Assembly: GCA_018661465.1 (NCBI GenBank)
Contig: JABJIC010000028.1
Location: 210,276 to 274,275 of the forward strand
DNA length: 64,000 bases
Direction of reading: 5' to 3'
Source of the DNA: Gammaproteobacteria bacterium
Lineage (GTDB): Bacteria > Pseudomonadota > Gammaproteobacteria > Pseudomonadales > Pseudohongiellaceae
The notes beneath the pieces were generated by a model. It was not told the origin of the DNA. It made no database searches and saw only the letters and a program-made list of their open reading frames with translations. Shown here in pieces: positions 9,834 to 18,859 of this stretch. Positions within the stretch are counted from its first letter, which is position 1. Every line of letters starts with the position of its first letter. A program made the translations under genes and the position numbers.

Positions 9834-10817
9834 GTGAGTATTACCCTAAGCGATATTAAAAGTGCTGCCCAGCGCTTGAACGGTGTTGCAATACGAACTC
9901 CTCTACTTACTTCCGCTGTACTGGATGAAAGGCTAGCCGCACGAGTTTACATTAAACCTGAATGCCTTCAACATATTGGCGCCTTCAAATTCCGTGGCGC
10001 CTATAACCGTATGAGCCAGTTATCGGATCAACAAAAAACGCTCGGGGTAGTTGCGTTTTCATCAGGAAATCATGCTCAGGGTGTTGCATACGCAGCGCAA
10101 ATTATTGGAACGGCGGCCACCATAGTAATGCCGTCTGATGCTCCAAAAATTAAGTTGGAAAACACCAAACGATTGGGTGCCACGGTTCGTCTTTATGATA
10201 GGGGCACAGAATCTCGTGAAGAAATAGCTGCAGAAATAGCTACTACCACTGGCGCCACTCTAGTCCCTGCATTCGATGACCTAGATATTATTGCAGGCCA
10301 AGGGACATGTGCTCTGGAGCTGATTGAGCAGTTGCATGAGAAAGAGTCTTCTCCCGACATTTTGCTATGTCCATGTGGTGGTGGCGGGTTATTAGCGGGC
10401 GTGTCCACTGCTGTAAAATCATTGCAGGGTGATTGCAAAATATATGGAGTTGAACCGGAAAATTACGATGATCATCTACAATCAAAACTAGCCGGTGAGA
10501 GAGTAACCATCAGCCCTCCTTGTGGAACGTCTTGTGATGCGCTTATGGCCACCAGTCCCGGAGAAATAACCTGGTCAATAAATAGCAATACTGTAGATGA
10601 CTACCTGGTAGTAACTGAGGAAGAAGTGAAGCATGCTATCAGCTTTGCATTTCGTTATTTGAAAGTTGTAGTTGAGCCAGGTGGTGTAGTCCCATTAGCA
10701 GCATTGCTGAGTAATAAAATTGACGTCAAAGGTCAAACAGTAGCAATAATTCTCTCTGGTGGTAATATCGATTCGCAATCCTATTCCCTTTGCCTTGAGC
10801 AATATCCATCACCATAG
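9834..10817 (+). CDS. Threonine/serine dehydratase family, PLP-dependent (fold type II)
   Basis: PLP enzyme of the threonine ammonia-lyase/serine racemase group. The Schiff-base lysine is in AFKFRGAYNRM (about residue 52), the substrate-binding loop is SSGNHAQGVAYAA, and the glycine-rich phosphate cradle is PCGGGGLLAG. The 327-residue length matches catabolic dehydratases (TdcB) and serine racemases; there is no C-terminal ACT domain as in biosynthetic IlvA. The preferred start is GTG 9834, preceded by AGGAGAG; the track start TTG 9807 is less likely. Substrate (Thr, Ser or hydroxyaspartate) cannot be fixed from sequence alone. Confidence 0.88.
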   Translation: MSITLSDIKSAAQRLNGVAIRTPLLTSAVLDERLAARVYIKPECLQHIGAFKFRGAYNRMSQLSDQQKTLGVVAFSSGNHAQGVAYAAQIIGTAATIVMPSDAPKIKLENTKRLGATVRLYDRGTESREEIAAEIATTTGATLVPAFDDLDIIAGQGTCALELIEQLHEKESSPDILLCPCGGGGLLAGVSTAVKSLQGDCKIYGVEPENYDDHLQSKLAGERVTISPPCGTSCDALMATSPGEITWSINSNTVDDYLVVTEEEVKHAISFAFRYLKVVVEPGGVVPLAALLSNKIDVKGQTVAIILSGGNIDSQSYSLCLEQYPSP

Positions 10818-11006
10818 AAAAATACCTGTCACCATAAATAGTTTTTCTTAAGAGTGGGCTCGCAAACAATTTGTAACTGTGGCAATCAGTCTCTGGGATT
10901 CTGAAGTACAATCTTGAACTTGCTCATTCAAACTTAAGATGTCAGGCCTAAAATTTCAAATGGAAAAACCCGAATAAATACTAGCGGCACATAGAGAGAG
11001 CTGAAT

Positions 11007-12455
11007 ATGAAAGCTAAAAATTACATTTCCTACCTTCCGTTAATACTGCTCATTATGAGCGCGGGGACTTATTCTCAGGACCTCGATGATTGCGTCGATT
11101 CCCTTCAGTGTGAATCTTCCTGGATTGGTCTTTCGGAAGATGATCGAGAGAGCGTTTTCGAGTTCGCAGAGGAATATAAAGATTTTATAAACCTCGCCAG
11201 AACTGAACTGAGCTTCGTAGATGAAGCAACCGCCTTCGCTGAAGCTAATGGATTTGAGCCGCTCACTTCTGCGACATCCCTGCGAGTTGGCACTCGAGTT
11301 TATGAAGTCAACAGAGATCGTACTATCAGCCTGATGGTTATAGGTGAAAAATCCCTGACAGAGGGCTTTCACGTGATCGGCGCGCACATCGATTCTCCAA
11401 GACTTGAGTTAAAGGGACGACCTCTTTATGGCGACAGTGAATTCGCACTCTTCCAAACCAATTACCACGGTGGCATAAAATATCATCAGTGGACCAATAT
11501 TCCGCTTGCCTTAATGGGACGTGTTGATAAGAAAGATGGAACCACGATTTCTATTTCTATCGGGCTGGACCGAGATGATCCTATCTTTATGATTCCGGAA
11601 CTTTCTCCACATGTGGATAGAGGTCGAAACAGCGAAACACTAGGGAATTTCTTGAGACCTGAGGATATGGACCCGATCATTGCTCATGTACCCGGTGAGG
11701 GCGGAGAAGAAGTAGTAGATCAGGTTCTGGCATACCTCACGGACGAATATGGAATCAGCAGAGCTGACCTGGTTTCGGCAGAATTGTCTTTAGTTCCGGC
11801 GACAGCACCTCGAGACATGGGCTTGGATCGCGGGCTCATAGCTGCCTACGGGCAGGATGATCGGCTCGCATCCTATGCAGCGATGAGGGCAATTGCAGAG
11901 GTTGATCGCCCGCAGAAGACTACAATGGCATTTCTTGTGGATAATGAAGAAGTCGGTAATCGAAACAATACCGGTGCAAGGTCAGATCATTTCAGTGATC
12001 TGCTTTCCCGACTTCTTTATGCAGAACTGGGGGACGATTATCGAGAGCCTGTCTTCAGAGGCGCTCTGCGGCAAACCAAATTTATCTCCATAGATGTTAA
12101 CCCAGGCATAAACCCGATCGACACATCGGTATGGGAGAGTGGCAATGCTCCGAAGCTAGGCTATGGCGTTAATTTGAAACTCTATGGTCAGGGCAATACG
12201 GCTAACTCTGAATTTATTGCCTGGACTCGCCAGCTGTTGGACGGCAATGACATTCCCTGGCAAACGGCTACGTATAAAGTCGGAGTCGGAGGCGGGGGAA
12301 CTATCGGTGGTGAATTTTCCAGCCAAAATATCGAAGTTATTGATTTTGGTGTGCCCTTGCTTTCGATTCACACTCCTTACGCCGTCAGCTCAAAGATTGA
12401 TGTCTACAGCTTGTATCGCGCTGCCCGTGCCTTCTATGCATATGTTGAGCAGTAA
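11007..12455 (+). CDS. M18-family aminopeptidase, probably exported
   Basis: Metallo-aminopeptidase of the M18 (aspartyl aminopeptidase-like) family. Metal and catalytic residues appear as HVIGAHIDSPRL (His about 127), GQDDRLASYAAMRA, DNEEVGNRNNTGA and the C-terminal SIHTPYAVSS. An N-terminal hydrophobic segment ending near TYSQ looks like a cleavable signal peptide, which is unusual because classic M18 enzymes are cytosolic; this predicts a periplasmic form. Length of 482 residues suits the family. It is a single gene with free flanks of 189 and 74 bases. Confidence 0.87.
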   Translation: MKAKNYISYLPLILLIMSAGTYSQDLDDCVDSLQCESSWIGLSEDDRESVFEFAEEYKDFINLARTELSFVDEATAFAEANGFEPLTSATSLRVGTRVYEVNRDRTISLMVIGEKSLTEGFHVIGAHIDSPRLELKGRPLYGDSEFALFQTNYHGGIKYHQWTNIPLALMGRVDKKDGTTISISIGLDRDDPIFMIPELSPHVDRGRNSETLGNFLRPEDMDPIIAHVPGEGGEEVVDQVLAYLTDEYGISRADLVSAELSLVPATAPRDMGLDRGLIAAYGQDDRLASYAAMRAIAEVDRPQKTTMAFLVDNEEVGNRNNTGARSDHFSDLLSRLLYAELGDDYREPVFRGALRQTKFISIDVNPGINPIDTSVWESGNAPKLGYGVNLKLYGQGNTANSEFIAWTRQLLDGNDIPWQTATYKVGVGGGGTIGGEFSSQNIEVIDFGVPLLSIHTPYAVSSKIDVYSLYRAARAFYAYVEQ

Positions 12456-12529
12456 AATTTGTCTGTAGTTAAAAAAAGTTAGAACAAGAGCTAGAGCTAA
12501 AGTTGAAGCAAAAGTAGATACAGCAGTCG

Positions 12530-13504
12530 ATGCAAAAAAAAGGGAATACGACAGTGCTACCAGAGGAGGTTTATTTTGAGGATTTGGGTAATGGAATTAC
12601 CTGCATCGATACCATGCTTCAACGCAGGGGTTTGGCAAGCTGCTATCTAATAGAGCAGGAAGAAATGGCGGGCTTTATAGATACCGGCACTAATAACTCC
12701 ATACCAATTCTTCTGGAAGTATTGAAGCGAAAGAAAATCCCCAGGGAAAATGTCGCCTATATCATGCCTACCCATGTTCACCTTGATCATGCCGGTGGAA
12801 CCGGTGGCTTGATGCAGGAACTTCCGAATGCAGAGCTAATAGTCCACCCCAGAGGTGCTCGTCATATGATCGACCCCTCGAAGCTGGAACAAGGATCACT
12901 AGCGGTTTATGGTGAAACAGCATACGCCAAGAGGTTTGGAGGACTAATTCCCGTAGACCCAGGCCGTGTAATTGAAGCCGCAGATGAATTTGAGATGGAT
13001 TTTAATGGCAGGAAACTGCTGTTTCTGGATACTCAGGGTCATGCGAAGCATCACTATTGTGTTTTTGATGAACAGACTCAGGGTTTGTTTACAGGGGACA
13101 CCTTTGGCGCGAGTTATCCCGAATTAAATTGGGGAAGGGCTCCACTAATTTTTCCACCGACAACACCAATCCATTTCGATCCGGCTGCGTGGTATGAGTC
13201 TTTAAAGCGGTTGATGTCGTTAGACCCAAAACGAGTTTATTTAACCCATTTTGGCATGCATGAAAATGTCCCCGATCTTTATACTCAATTGAGGCTAACT
13301 ATTAAGGACTACGCCGAGACTGCCCAGGAATTCAAATCAAGTGATAACTCTGAAAGAAGAATAGCTGATTCCATATTGCAATCTGCTATTAACCATCTAC
13401 TCGACCAGCAATGTGGTGTCGATGTTGAAACCATCAAATCTCTCATTGGCGGAGATATGAAATTGAATGCTCAAGGTTTGCAGTACTGGTTGGAGAACAG
13501 CTAG
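12530..13504 (+). CDS. MBL-fold metallo-hydrolase
   Basis: Metallo-beta-lactamase superfamily hydrolase. The dinuclear zinc motif THVHLDHAGG is at about residues 81-90, followed by TQGHAKHHYCVF, FTGDTFG, and a late LTHFGMHE histidine. The 324 residues carry no signal peptide, so it should be cytosolic. Substrate is not evident; the family covers thioesters, lactones and phosphodiesters. ATG 12530 has a weak ribosome-binding site, and GTG 12554, behind AAAGGGA, is a credible alternative start. It follows the M18 gene by 74 bases and could share its transcript. Confidence 0.85.
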   Translation: MQKKGNTTVLPEEVYFEDLGNGITCIDTMLQRRGLASCYLIEQEEMAGFIDTGTNNSIPILLEVLKRKKIPRENVAYIMPTHVHLDHAGGTGGLMQELPNAELIVHPRGARHMIDPSKLEQGSLAVYGETAYAKRFGGLIPVDPGRVIEAADEFEMDFNGRKLLFLDTQGHAKHHYCVFDEQTQGLFTGDTFGASYPELNWGRAPLIFPPTTPIHFDPAAWYESLKRLMSLDPKRVYLTHFGMHENVPDLYTQLRLTIKDYAETAQEFKSSDNSERRIADSILQSAINHLLDQQCGVDVETIKSLIGGDMKLNAQGLQYWLENS

Positions 13505-13704
13505 ACAATCTCTTCCTAATGCTTTTACCTCTGCTCCTTTTAACTGTTCAAGCCCGATTCTTCGCTCCCCAATATGCTTCTCTCAGACTTATTAATAGGC
13601 CCAAGAGGCACACGCCTGAAATAAGGTCCGTTTTCCTCTTTTTATTAGTCATAGATATTCGTTAAGATGGGGCAGCAATTAATTTTAACGGAACTATCAG
13701 TGCA

Positions 13705-14511
13705 GTGAGCAATACAATGAAGCTACTAGCGGTAAAATCAAACTATCGAATGTTCTTCCTGTTATCCCTTTCTATGGTTAGCCTGTTTGCAAGTCAGCAA
13801 TCTATGGCTCAGGAAGTAGGCGATCATCAATACACCACCGAAGCGATTCAGGCAGGTTCCAGGGTCTATACCCAGCAATGTGCCCTCTGTCATGGGCCCC
13901 AAGGAGCTACGGTTGATGGCATCGACCTGAGGCGAGGGCAGTTTCGCACCGCAACCTCAGATGATGATCTGCGTTCTGTAATCGCAGAAGGTGCGGCAGA
14001 AGGTCGAATGCCAGCCTTTAGTCTCAGTTCGGTGGAGCTAAGCGGCGTTATCGCCTTCATAAGAGCAGGCTTTGATCCAGATGGGATTGCAGTAAAGATC
14101 GGTGATCCCGTTCGTGGAAAGGCATTGTTTGAAGGCAAGGGAGAGTGTGCGGATTGTCATCGAGTAAACGGGGTTGGTCCTAGAACAGCGCCTGACTTAA
14201 GTGATATTGGCGCCATTCGTACGCCTGCTTCTTTGCAGCGTAATCTTCTGGACCCAGCTACGGCATTGCTTCCCATAAATCGTCCAATAAGAATTGTCAC
14301 TCGTAACGAAGAAACCATCGTTGGCCGCAGGCTTAATGAGGACACTTACACAGTGCAGGTTCTTGATTCCAATGAGAGGCTAAGGTCCTTGCGTAAATCC
14401 GACCTGGTGACCTACGAAATTAGCGATGCACCATCTAAGCAACCCACAACTCTTTCCAGTGAAGAAGTAGCCGATGTGATCGGCTACATGCTTACCTTGC
14501 GAGGCCTGTAA
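13705..14511 (+). CDS. Di-heme c-type cytochrome, electron partner of adjacent quinoprotein
   Basis: Periplasmic cytochrome with two CXXCH heme sites, CALCH (about residues 59-63) and CADCH (about 148-152), each in its own cytochrome c domain, after an N-terminal signal peptide ending near MAQ. The stop TAA overlaps the ATG of the downstream PQQ dehydrogenase (TAATG), strong evidence of translational coupling, so this is most likely its electron acceptor. GTG 13705 is the track start; ATG 13717 is an alternative. The C-terminal domain (RIVTRNEETIVGRRLNED) resembles the extension found in other quinoprotein-linked cytochromes. Confidence 0.9.
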   Translation: MSNTMKLLAVKSNYRMFFLLSLSMVSLFASQQSMAQEVGDHQYTTEAIQAGSRVYTQQCALCHGPQGATVDGIDLRRGQFRTATSDDDLRSVIAEGAAEGRMPAFSLSSVELSGVIAFIRAGFDPDGIAVKIGDPVRGKALFEGKGECADCHRVNGVGPRTAPDLSDIGAIRTPASLQRNLLDPATALLPINRPIRIVTRNEETIVGRRLNEDTYTVQVLDSNERLRSLRKSDLVTYEISDAPSKQPTTLSSEEVADVIGYMLTLRGL

Positions 14512-16181
14512 TGACACTAACTAAACTACGTATAAAAACACTTATACTTTTCTGTGGCTCGGTATTGCTACTCTCGCAGAGCATGCTATCCAGCGCACAA
14601 GTTCCATATGAACGTATTCTCAATGCAGCTGATGAGCCAGAAAACTGGTTAACCTATAACGGCGGTTATTCAGCCCAGCGTCATAGCGCCTTGGATCAGA
14701 TCAATGCGGACAATGTCGATAATCTTCAATTGCAATGGACGTTGCAGAATCAGGTTTTCGGTGCCTGGCAATCCAATCCTATTATTGTCGATGGGGTGAT
14801 GTATGTAACCGAGCGACCTAATAGTGTAATGGCTGTTGATGCTGTTACTGGCCGAGTATTCTGGAAGTATCGTCACACTCCTGCTGAGAATTCTCTAGTT
14901 TGCTGTGGTGCGAATAATCGAGGTGTTGCTGTACTCGGAGATATGGTCTACATGGGAACTCTTGATGCTCGACTCGTTGCCCTCGATCGAGTGAATGGTC
15001 AGCCCTTGTGGGATGTAGAAGTAGGTGATGTTAATCAGGCCTACTCAGTTACCATGGCGCCATTAGCTGTTAAGGATAAAATAATAGTTGGTGTAGGCGG
15101 TGGTGAGTTTGGTATTCGTGGCTACGTCGCTGCCTATGACGCCCTTACAGGTGAAGAGGCTTGGAAGACTTACACAATCCCTGGTCCTGGCGAGCCTAAT
15201 CATGATTCCTGGGAAGGTGATGACTGGGAGCATGGTGGTGCGCCGGTGTGGATAACAGGGTCATTTGATCCAGAACTAAATCTAACCTATTGGGGCGTAG
15301 GTAATCCCGGCCCTGACTGGAATGCAGGACAACGGCCTGGAGACAATTTGTATTCTGACTCTGCTATCGCGCTTGATGCCGATACCGGAGAACTAAAATG
15401 GTATTTTCAATTCACACCTAACGATGCATATGACTACGACTCGGTACAGGTGCCAGTTTTGGCAGACATAGTTTGGCGCGGTAGTCCGAAGAAGATAATG
15501 ATGTGGGCTAATCGCAATGGTTACTTCTACGTTCTGGATCGTGTTACTGGTGAGTTCCTTGAAGGTAAGCCCTATGTGACTGTTAACTGGTCCAGCGGTC
15601 TTGATGAAAATGGCAGACCCATTCCAACACCTCAACCTGAAGGTATGCCAACCTTTCCGGGCAATCAGGGAGGCACTAACTGGTATCCACCTTCCTATAG
15701 TCCGAATACTGGACTCTTCTATTTCAGTGCGTGGAAGGACTATGCAACTATCTATCGAGCAGAAGAATCTGATTATGTTCCGGGCCGGGCATTCCTCGGT
15801 GGAGGCTTCTCAGTTTTAGCCCCGGCGCCAGGTGCTCCAACAATCGGGATCGGTCGAACCAATCCTATTAACAACTGGACTAACGAAGTAGGTCACGCCT
15901 CACTGAAGGCTATGGACCCTCAAACTGGTGAAGCGGTGTGGAGCTATGATCAATTCGATGTTAGTGATAGCGGTATGTTAACTACTGGTTCGGACCTACT
16001 TTTTACAGGTGGAAGAGAAGGTTATTTTCATGCAATCGATGCAAAAAATGGTGACCTGTTGTGGAACGTAAATCTGGGAGGTCAGATCGTAATGGCTCCG
16101 GTGACTTTTATGGTTGATGGCATTCAGTATGTATCAGTTATTTCCGGACACGCACTTTCAACTTTTGCGCTTCGAAATTAG
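14511..16181 (+). CDS. PQQ-dependent alcohol dehydrogenase, methanol/ethanol family, lanthanide-type signature
   Basis: Soluble periplasmic quinoprotein with a signal peptide (to about residue 30) and eight propeller blades. The vicinal disulfide pair CC lies at 131-132 (VCCGANNRG), typical of PQQ alcohol dehydrogenases. Predicted metal and active-site residues are Glu199 (GGGEFGIRG), Asn265 (WGVGNPGP) and Asp308 in DAYDYD, with a second Asp two residues on (310). That Asp-X-Asp arrangement distinguishes XoxF/PedH-like lanthanide enzymes from calcium enzymes. WANRNGYFYVLDR is the standard blade after the active site. It is translationally coupled to the upstream cytochrome. The alcohol substrate is unknown. 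Confidence 0.9.
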   Translation: MTLTKLRIKTLILFCGSVLLLSQSMLSSAQVPYERILNAADEPENWLTYNGGYSAQRHSALDQINADNVDNLQLQWTLQNQVFGAWQSNPIIVDGVMYVTERPNSVMAVDAVTGRVFWKYRHTPAENSLVCCGANNRGVAVLGDMVYMGTLDARLVALDRVNGQPLWDVEVGDVNQAYSVTMAPLAVKDKIIVGVGGGEFGIRGYVAAYDALTGEEAWKTYTIPGPGEPNHDSWEGDDWEHGGAPVWITGSFDPELNLTYWGVGNPGPDWNAGQRPGDNLYSDSAIALDADTGELKWYFQFTPNDAYDYDSVQVPVLADIVWRGSPKKIMMWANRNGYFYVLDRVTGEFLEGKPYVTVNWSSGLDENGRPIPTPQPEGMPTFPGNQGGTNWYPPSYSPNTGLFYFSAWKDYATIYRAEESDYVPGRAFLGGGFSVLAPAPGAPTIGIGRTNPINNWTNEVGHASLKAMDPQTGEAVWSYDQFDVSDSGMLTTGSDLLFTGGREGYFHAIDAKNGDLLWNVNLGGQIVMAPVTFMVDGIQYVSVISGHALSTFALRN

Positions 16182-16209
16182 TAGCAGAGATTCTGTCTAC
16201 TATTCCAAA

Positions 16210-16241
16210 TTTAACAGGAGTCCACATGGGCTCCTGTTAAA
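16210..16241 (+). terminator. Terminator-like hairpin after the PQQ alcohol dehydrogenase
   Basis: Eleven-base inverted repeat TTTAACAGGAG / CTCCTGTTAAA around a 10-base loop, 28 bases after the stop codon. The trailing U tract is poor on the + strand, so termination may be partial or factor-assisted. Confidence 0.55.
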
Positions 16242-16583
16242 ATAGAAACACCTGTGATTGTTAAGGGGCTAGCGCTGCTCCGTAAGCTTTAACAGCTCAT
16301 TTATCGTACCTATTGAGCAACCCAGAGCCCCTTCCTCCGGTGAGTCTAAAGTCTGTCTGATATGCTTGTTGTGCTGTCATCAAGGAGAAGGCATTAAGAT
16401 CGAAGTAAATCCCCCCTACAAGTCACAAATTGCTACAAATCAAACGAGAACTCCTGAAGCCTTGTGCCCTCTTGCTGTCTATGGACTAAGCCGTGGAAAT
16501 CCTTACAGTTTCGGCCCCTACAGCTCAAATAATCATAGTCTGAGCACTGATTTCTTGGTACTTTTAGCCGGTTAAAGTGAATC

Positions 16584-16606
16584 GCGTTCCCTTCGGATCG
16601 CTTTTT
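16584..16606 (+). terminator. Short terminator-like hairpin just upstream of a start codon
   Basis: GCGTTCC, CTTC loop, GGATCGC, then TTTTT: a seven-pair stem with one U-U mismatch ending 23 bases before ATG 16630. A terminator in this position is typical of attenuation; the stem is short, so it may also be inactive. Confidence 0.4.
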
Positions 16607-16629
16607 GAAAAGTTATAAGTGAGGAAATT

Positions 16630-18687
16630 ATGCAAGCTCCAATTACTGGAAGAATTACAGGGAAATTAGCATCGGCATTCGCTGCTGCAGTTCTGCTGAC
16701 TTCTTCAGGCCTTGCGGCCGCTCAGGACATTCCACTATTCAATACAGAACCGGATGAGTGGTACACGCTGGGGGGTGACTATGCCCATACTCGTTTTACT
16801 CCAGCCGATGAGATTACAGCAGAGAATTTCTCTGACCTCGAAGTTGCCTGGGAATGGGATGGTGCTAGCTTCAACGCGATCAGTGGTCGTTCGACTCCGT
16901 CTTTGATTGACGGCAAGTTGATTACCGTTGCCGGTAACAAGCGTTATGTTATCGCTATTGATCCGAAGACTGGTGACACTATTTGGACATACCGTGAGCC
17001 GGATACTGGCCGTGCTGCATACTCTATGCGTGCCGATTATGGTAAAGGTGTGGGTTATGGAGAAGTCGATGGCCGAGGCGTTATCTATATTGTCTCTCCT
17101 GCGTTTTTTCTCACCGCATTAGATGCAGAAACTGGTGTTCCTCTTGAAGGTTTTGGTCGACCAGTTCCAATTGATGGTTTTCCTGAAACCGGGGTTGTGG
17201 ATCTGATTGCCGATCTTGGTCATCCATATGACCCATACGATGGTATTCCTCTTGAAACTGGTTACATCACTTCATCATCTCCGCCTATCGTTGTTAATGA
17301 CACTGTAATCGTCGGTAACTCAGCCGAGCAGGGTTACCATCAGGCACGTATTGAAAACGTACCCGGTGACATTCTTGCTTATGATGCGAGAACTGGCGCA
17401 CTGAAGTGGAAATTCAACGTAATTCCCAAGCCGGGTGAGTACGGTCATGAAACCTGGGAGAACGATGCCTGGGAATGGACCGGTGATGTTTCTTCCTGGG
17501 CGCCACTGACGGCTGACCCTGTAAACAATCTGGTATATATCCCGACTAACAGTGCCACCATCGATTATTACGGCGGCTTTCGACCCGGCGACAATCTCTA
17601 CGGTGCAGCTCTGATCGCTCTCGATGTTGAAACCGGTGAGCGTGCATGGCACTTCCAGATGGTGAAGCATGAGATCTGGAATTTTGACAATCCAACGGCT
17701 CCAGTACTTCTTGATTTGAATATGCCTGGTCGCGGTACCGTGCCTGCAGTAATGCAGATAACAAAACAAGCTTGGGTATACGCGTTCAATCGTGTAACTG
17801 GTGAGCCACTGTGGCCGATCGTCGATCGTCCGGTTCCGCCTTCGATTGTACCTGGTGAAGTATTGTCACCCACTCAACCACACGTAACCAAGCCCGCTGC
17901 TTACGATATGCAGGGTATTACTGAAGATGATCTAATTGATTTTACTCCCGCATTGAGAGCAGAAGCTTTGGAAGTAATGGATGACTACGTTATGGGTCCT
18001 CTGTTTAATCCGCCAATTCATGCTGACAATGCGATGGGCAAATACGCTGCAATGAATTGCCCAGGTGGTGCTGGTGGTTCAAATATCACTGCGCCTGCAG
18101 TCGCTGATCCGACTACGGGTATGCTCTATGTTTCTTCCCATAAGGCTTGTTTTACATTGCGCCTGATTCCTGGTGAAGAATCTGATCTGTTATTTCCGAA
18201 CTCAACAGGAACCACCACAGCCCGTTATGCTAACGGTGCCCGTGGCGCTACCGCCAGAACTCCTAGATTGGCGTCCGGTATTCCAATCTGGAAGCCGCCC
18301 TATAGCCGCATCACTGCGATAGATATGAACACCGGTGAGCACGCCTGGATGATTCCAACTGGTGAGACTCCAGATCGAATCAAGAACAGCCCGGCGCTGG
18401 ATGGTGTTGATATTGGTAATACAGGTACAGGCGCCTTGGTGCCTATGGTTGTAACCGCCAATATGCTGATCTATTCTGATCAGGCAAGCGATGGAACTCC
18501 AATGCTATACGCAATCGATAAAGCCAGTGGCGACATTGTTGGTGAAATCGAAGCGCCAGCGAGAAGTAGCTACGGCATGAGCTCCTGGGTCCTGGACGGA
18601 CACCAATACATCATGTTGCAGACTGGCTCCAAGCTAACTGCCATGGCATTGCCAGGTGCGCGTGACGAGGGTGGTGACGCTCACTAA
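16630..18687 (+). CDS. PQQ-binding-type beta-propeller dehydrogenase, glucose-dehydrogenase-like subgroup
   Basis: Exported quinoprotein of 685 residues with a signal peptide ending near LAAAQD and propeller motifs such as VIAIDPKTGDTIW and LIALDVETGERAW. It resembles the membrane or soluble aldose/alcohol quinoprotein subgroup that carries HHDxWDxD before the active site. Here the segment reads KHEIWNFDNPTAP (about 346-358), with Glu for Asp and Asn for Asp, so the catalytic set is altered or the substrate differs. No vicinal Cys pair is present. A good ribosome-binding site (GTGAGGAAATT) precedes ATG 16630. An SMP-30 lactonase lies downstream, past a strong terminator, and could hydrolyse lactones made by such an enzyme. 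Confidence 0.82.
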   Translation: MQAPITGRITGKLASAFAAAVLLTSSGLAAAQDIPLFNTEPDEWYTLGGDYAHTRFTPADEITAENFSDLEVAWEWDGASFNAISGRSTPSLIDGKLITVAGNKRYVIAIDPKTGDTIWTYREPDTGRAAYSMRADYGKGVGYGEVDGRGVIYIVSPAFFLTALDAETGVPLEGFGRPVPIDGFPETGVVDLIADLGHPYDPYDGIPLETGYITSSSPPIVVNDTVIVGNSAEQGYHQARIENVPGDILAYDARTGALKWKFNVIPKPGEYGHETWENDAWEWTGDVSSWAPLTADPVNNLVYIPTNSATIDYYGGFRPGDNLYGAALIALDVETGERAWHFQMVKHEIWNFDNPTAPVLLDLNMPGRGTVPAVMQITKQAWVYAFNRVTGEPLWPIVDRPVPPSIVPGEVLSPTQPHVTKPAAYDMQGITEDDLIDFTPALRAEALEVMDDYVMGPLFNPPIHADNAMGKYAAMNCPGGAGGSNITAPAVADPTTGMLYVSSHKACFTLRLIPGEESDLLFPNSTGTTTARYANGARGATARTPRLASGIPIWKPPYSRITAIDMNTGEHAWMIPTGETPDRIKNSPALDGVDIGNTGTGALVPMVVTANMLIYSDQASDGTPMLYAIDKASGDIVGEIEAPARSSYGMSSWVLDGHQYIMLQTGSKLTAMALPGARDEGGDAH

Positions 18688-18736
18688 TCGCCAGCCCTGT
18701 TTGTAACAAAAAACAGGGAAATATAGGCTAAATCAG

Positions 18737-18773
18737 AAGGGGCAGAGTTCGCATTGAGCTCTGCCCCTTTTTT
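18737..18773 (+). terminator. Strong intrinsic terminator
   Basis: AAGGGGCAGAG / CTCTGCCCCTT stem of 11 pairs followed by T tract, 50 bases after the stop of the 685-residue quinoprotein. A second stem-loop without a U tract, CCCTGTTT / AAACAGGG, lies just upstream at 18695-18718. Confidence 0.9.
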
Positions 18774-18859
18774 ATGGTGATAGAAGGACTTATGATGCTA
18801 GAGGACGGTTAGCCTGTACTAGAAAACAATTGGTAGAAAAATAATACGAGGGTGAGCAT

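Larger units (their letters stand above)
16182..16629 (+). other. 448-bp non-coding stretch, possible structured leader of the next quinoprotein gene
   Basis: No convincing gene. The 69-codon ORF at 16366-16575 has no family features. The stretch starts with a terminator-like hairpin, then has an 8-bp complementary pair AAGGGGCT (16263-16270) and AGCCCCTT (16326-16333). That pair encloses smaller helices, GCTG/CAGC and CTCA/TGAG, which could form a multi-branched fold. Just before the next ribosome-binding site is a GCGTTCC/GGATCGC hairpin plus T5. The layout (structured 5' part, then a terminator-like hairpin before the gene) would suit an attenuated leader, but this is inference. Confidence 0.35.

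Noticed and set aside
16263-16333. Possible tRNA-like fold in the quinoprotein leader
   Set aside because: It has a 7-8 bp closing stem but no T-loop or anticodon arm consensus, so it is not a tRNA.
16366-16575. 69-codon ORF MLCCHQGEGIK
   Set aside because: No domain, no convincing ribosome-binding site, and it lies in a probable leader region with other structure.
18695-18718. CCCTGTTT/AAACAGGG stem-loop
   Set aside because: No U tract; the strong terminator directly downstream explains termination.
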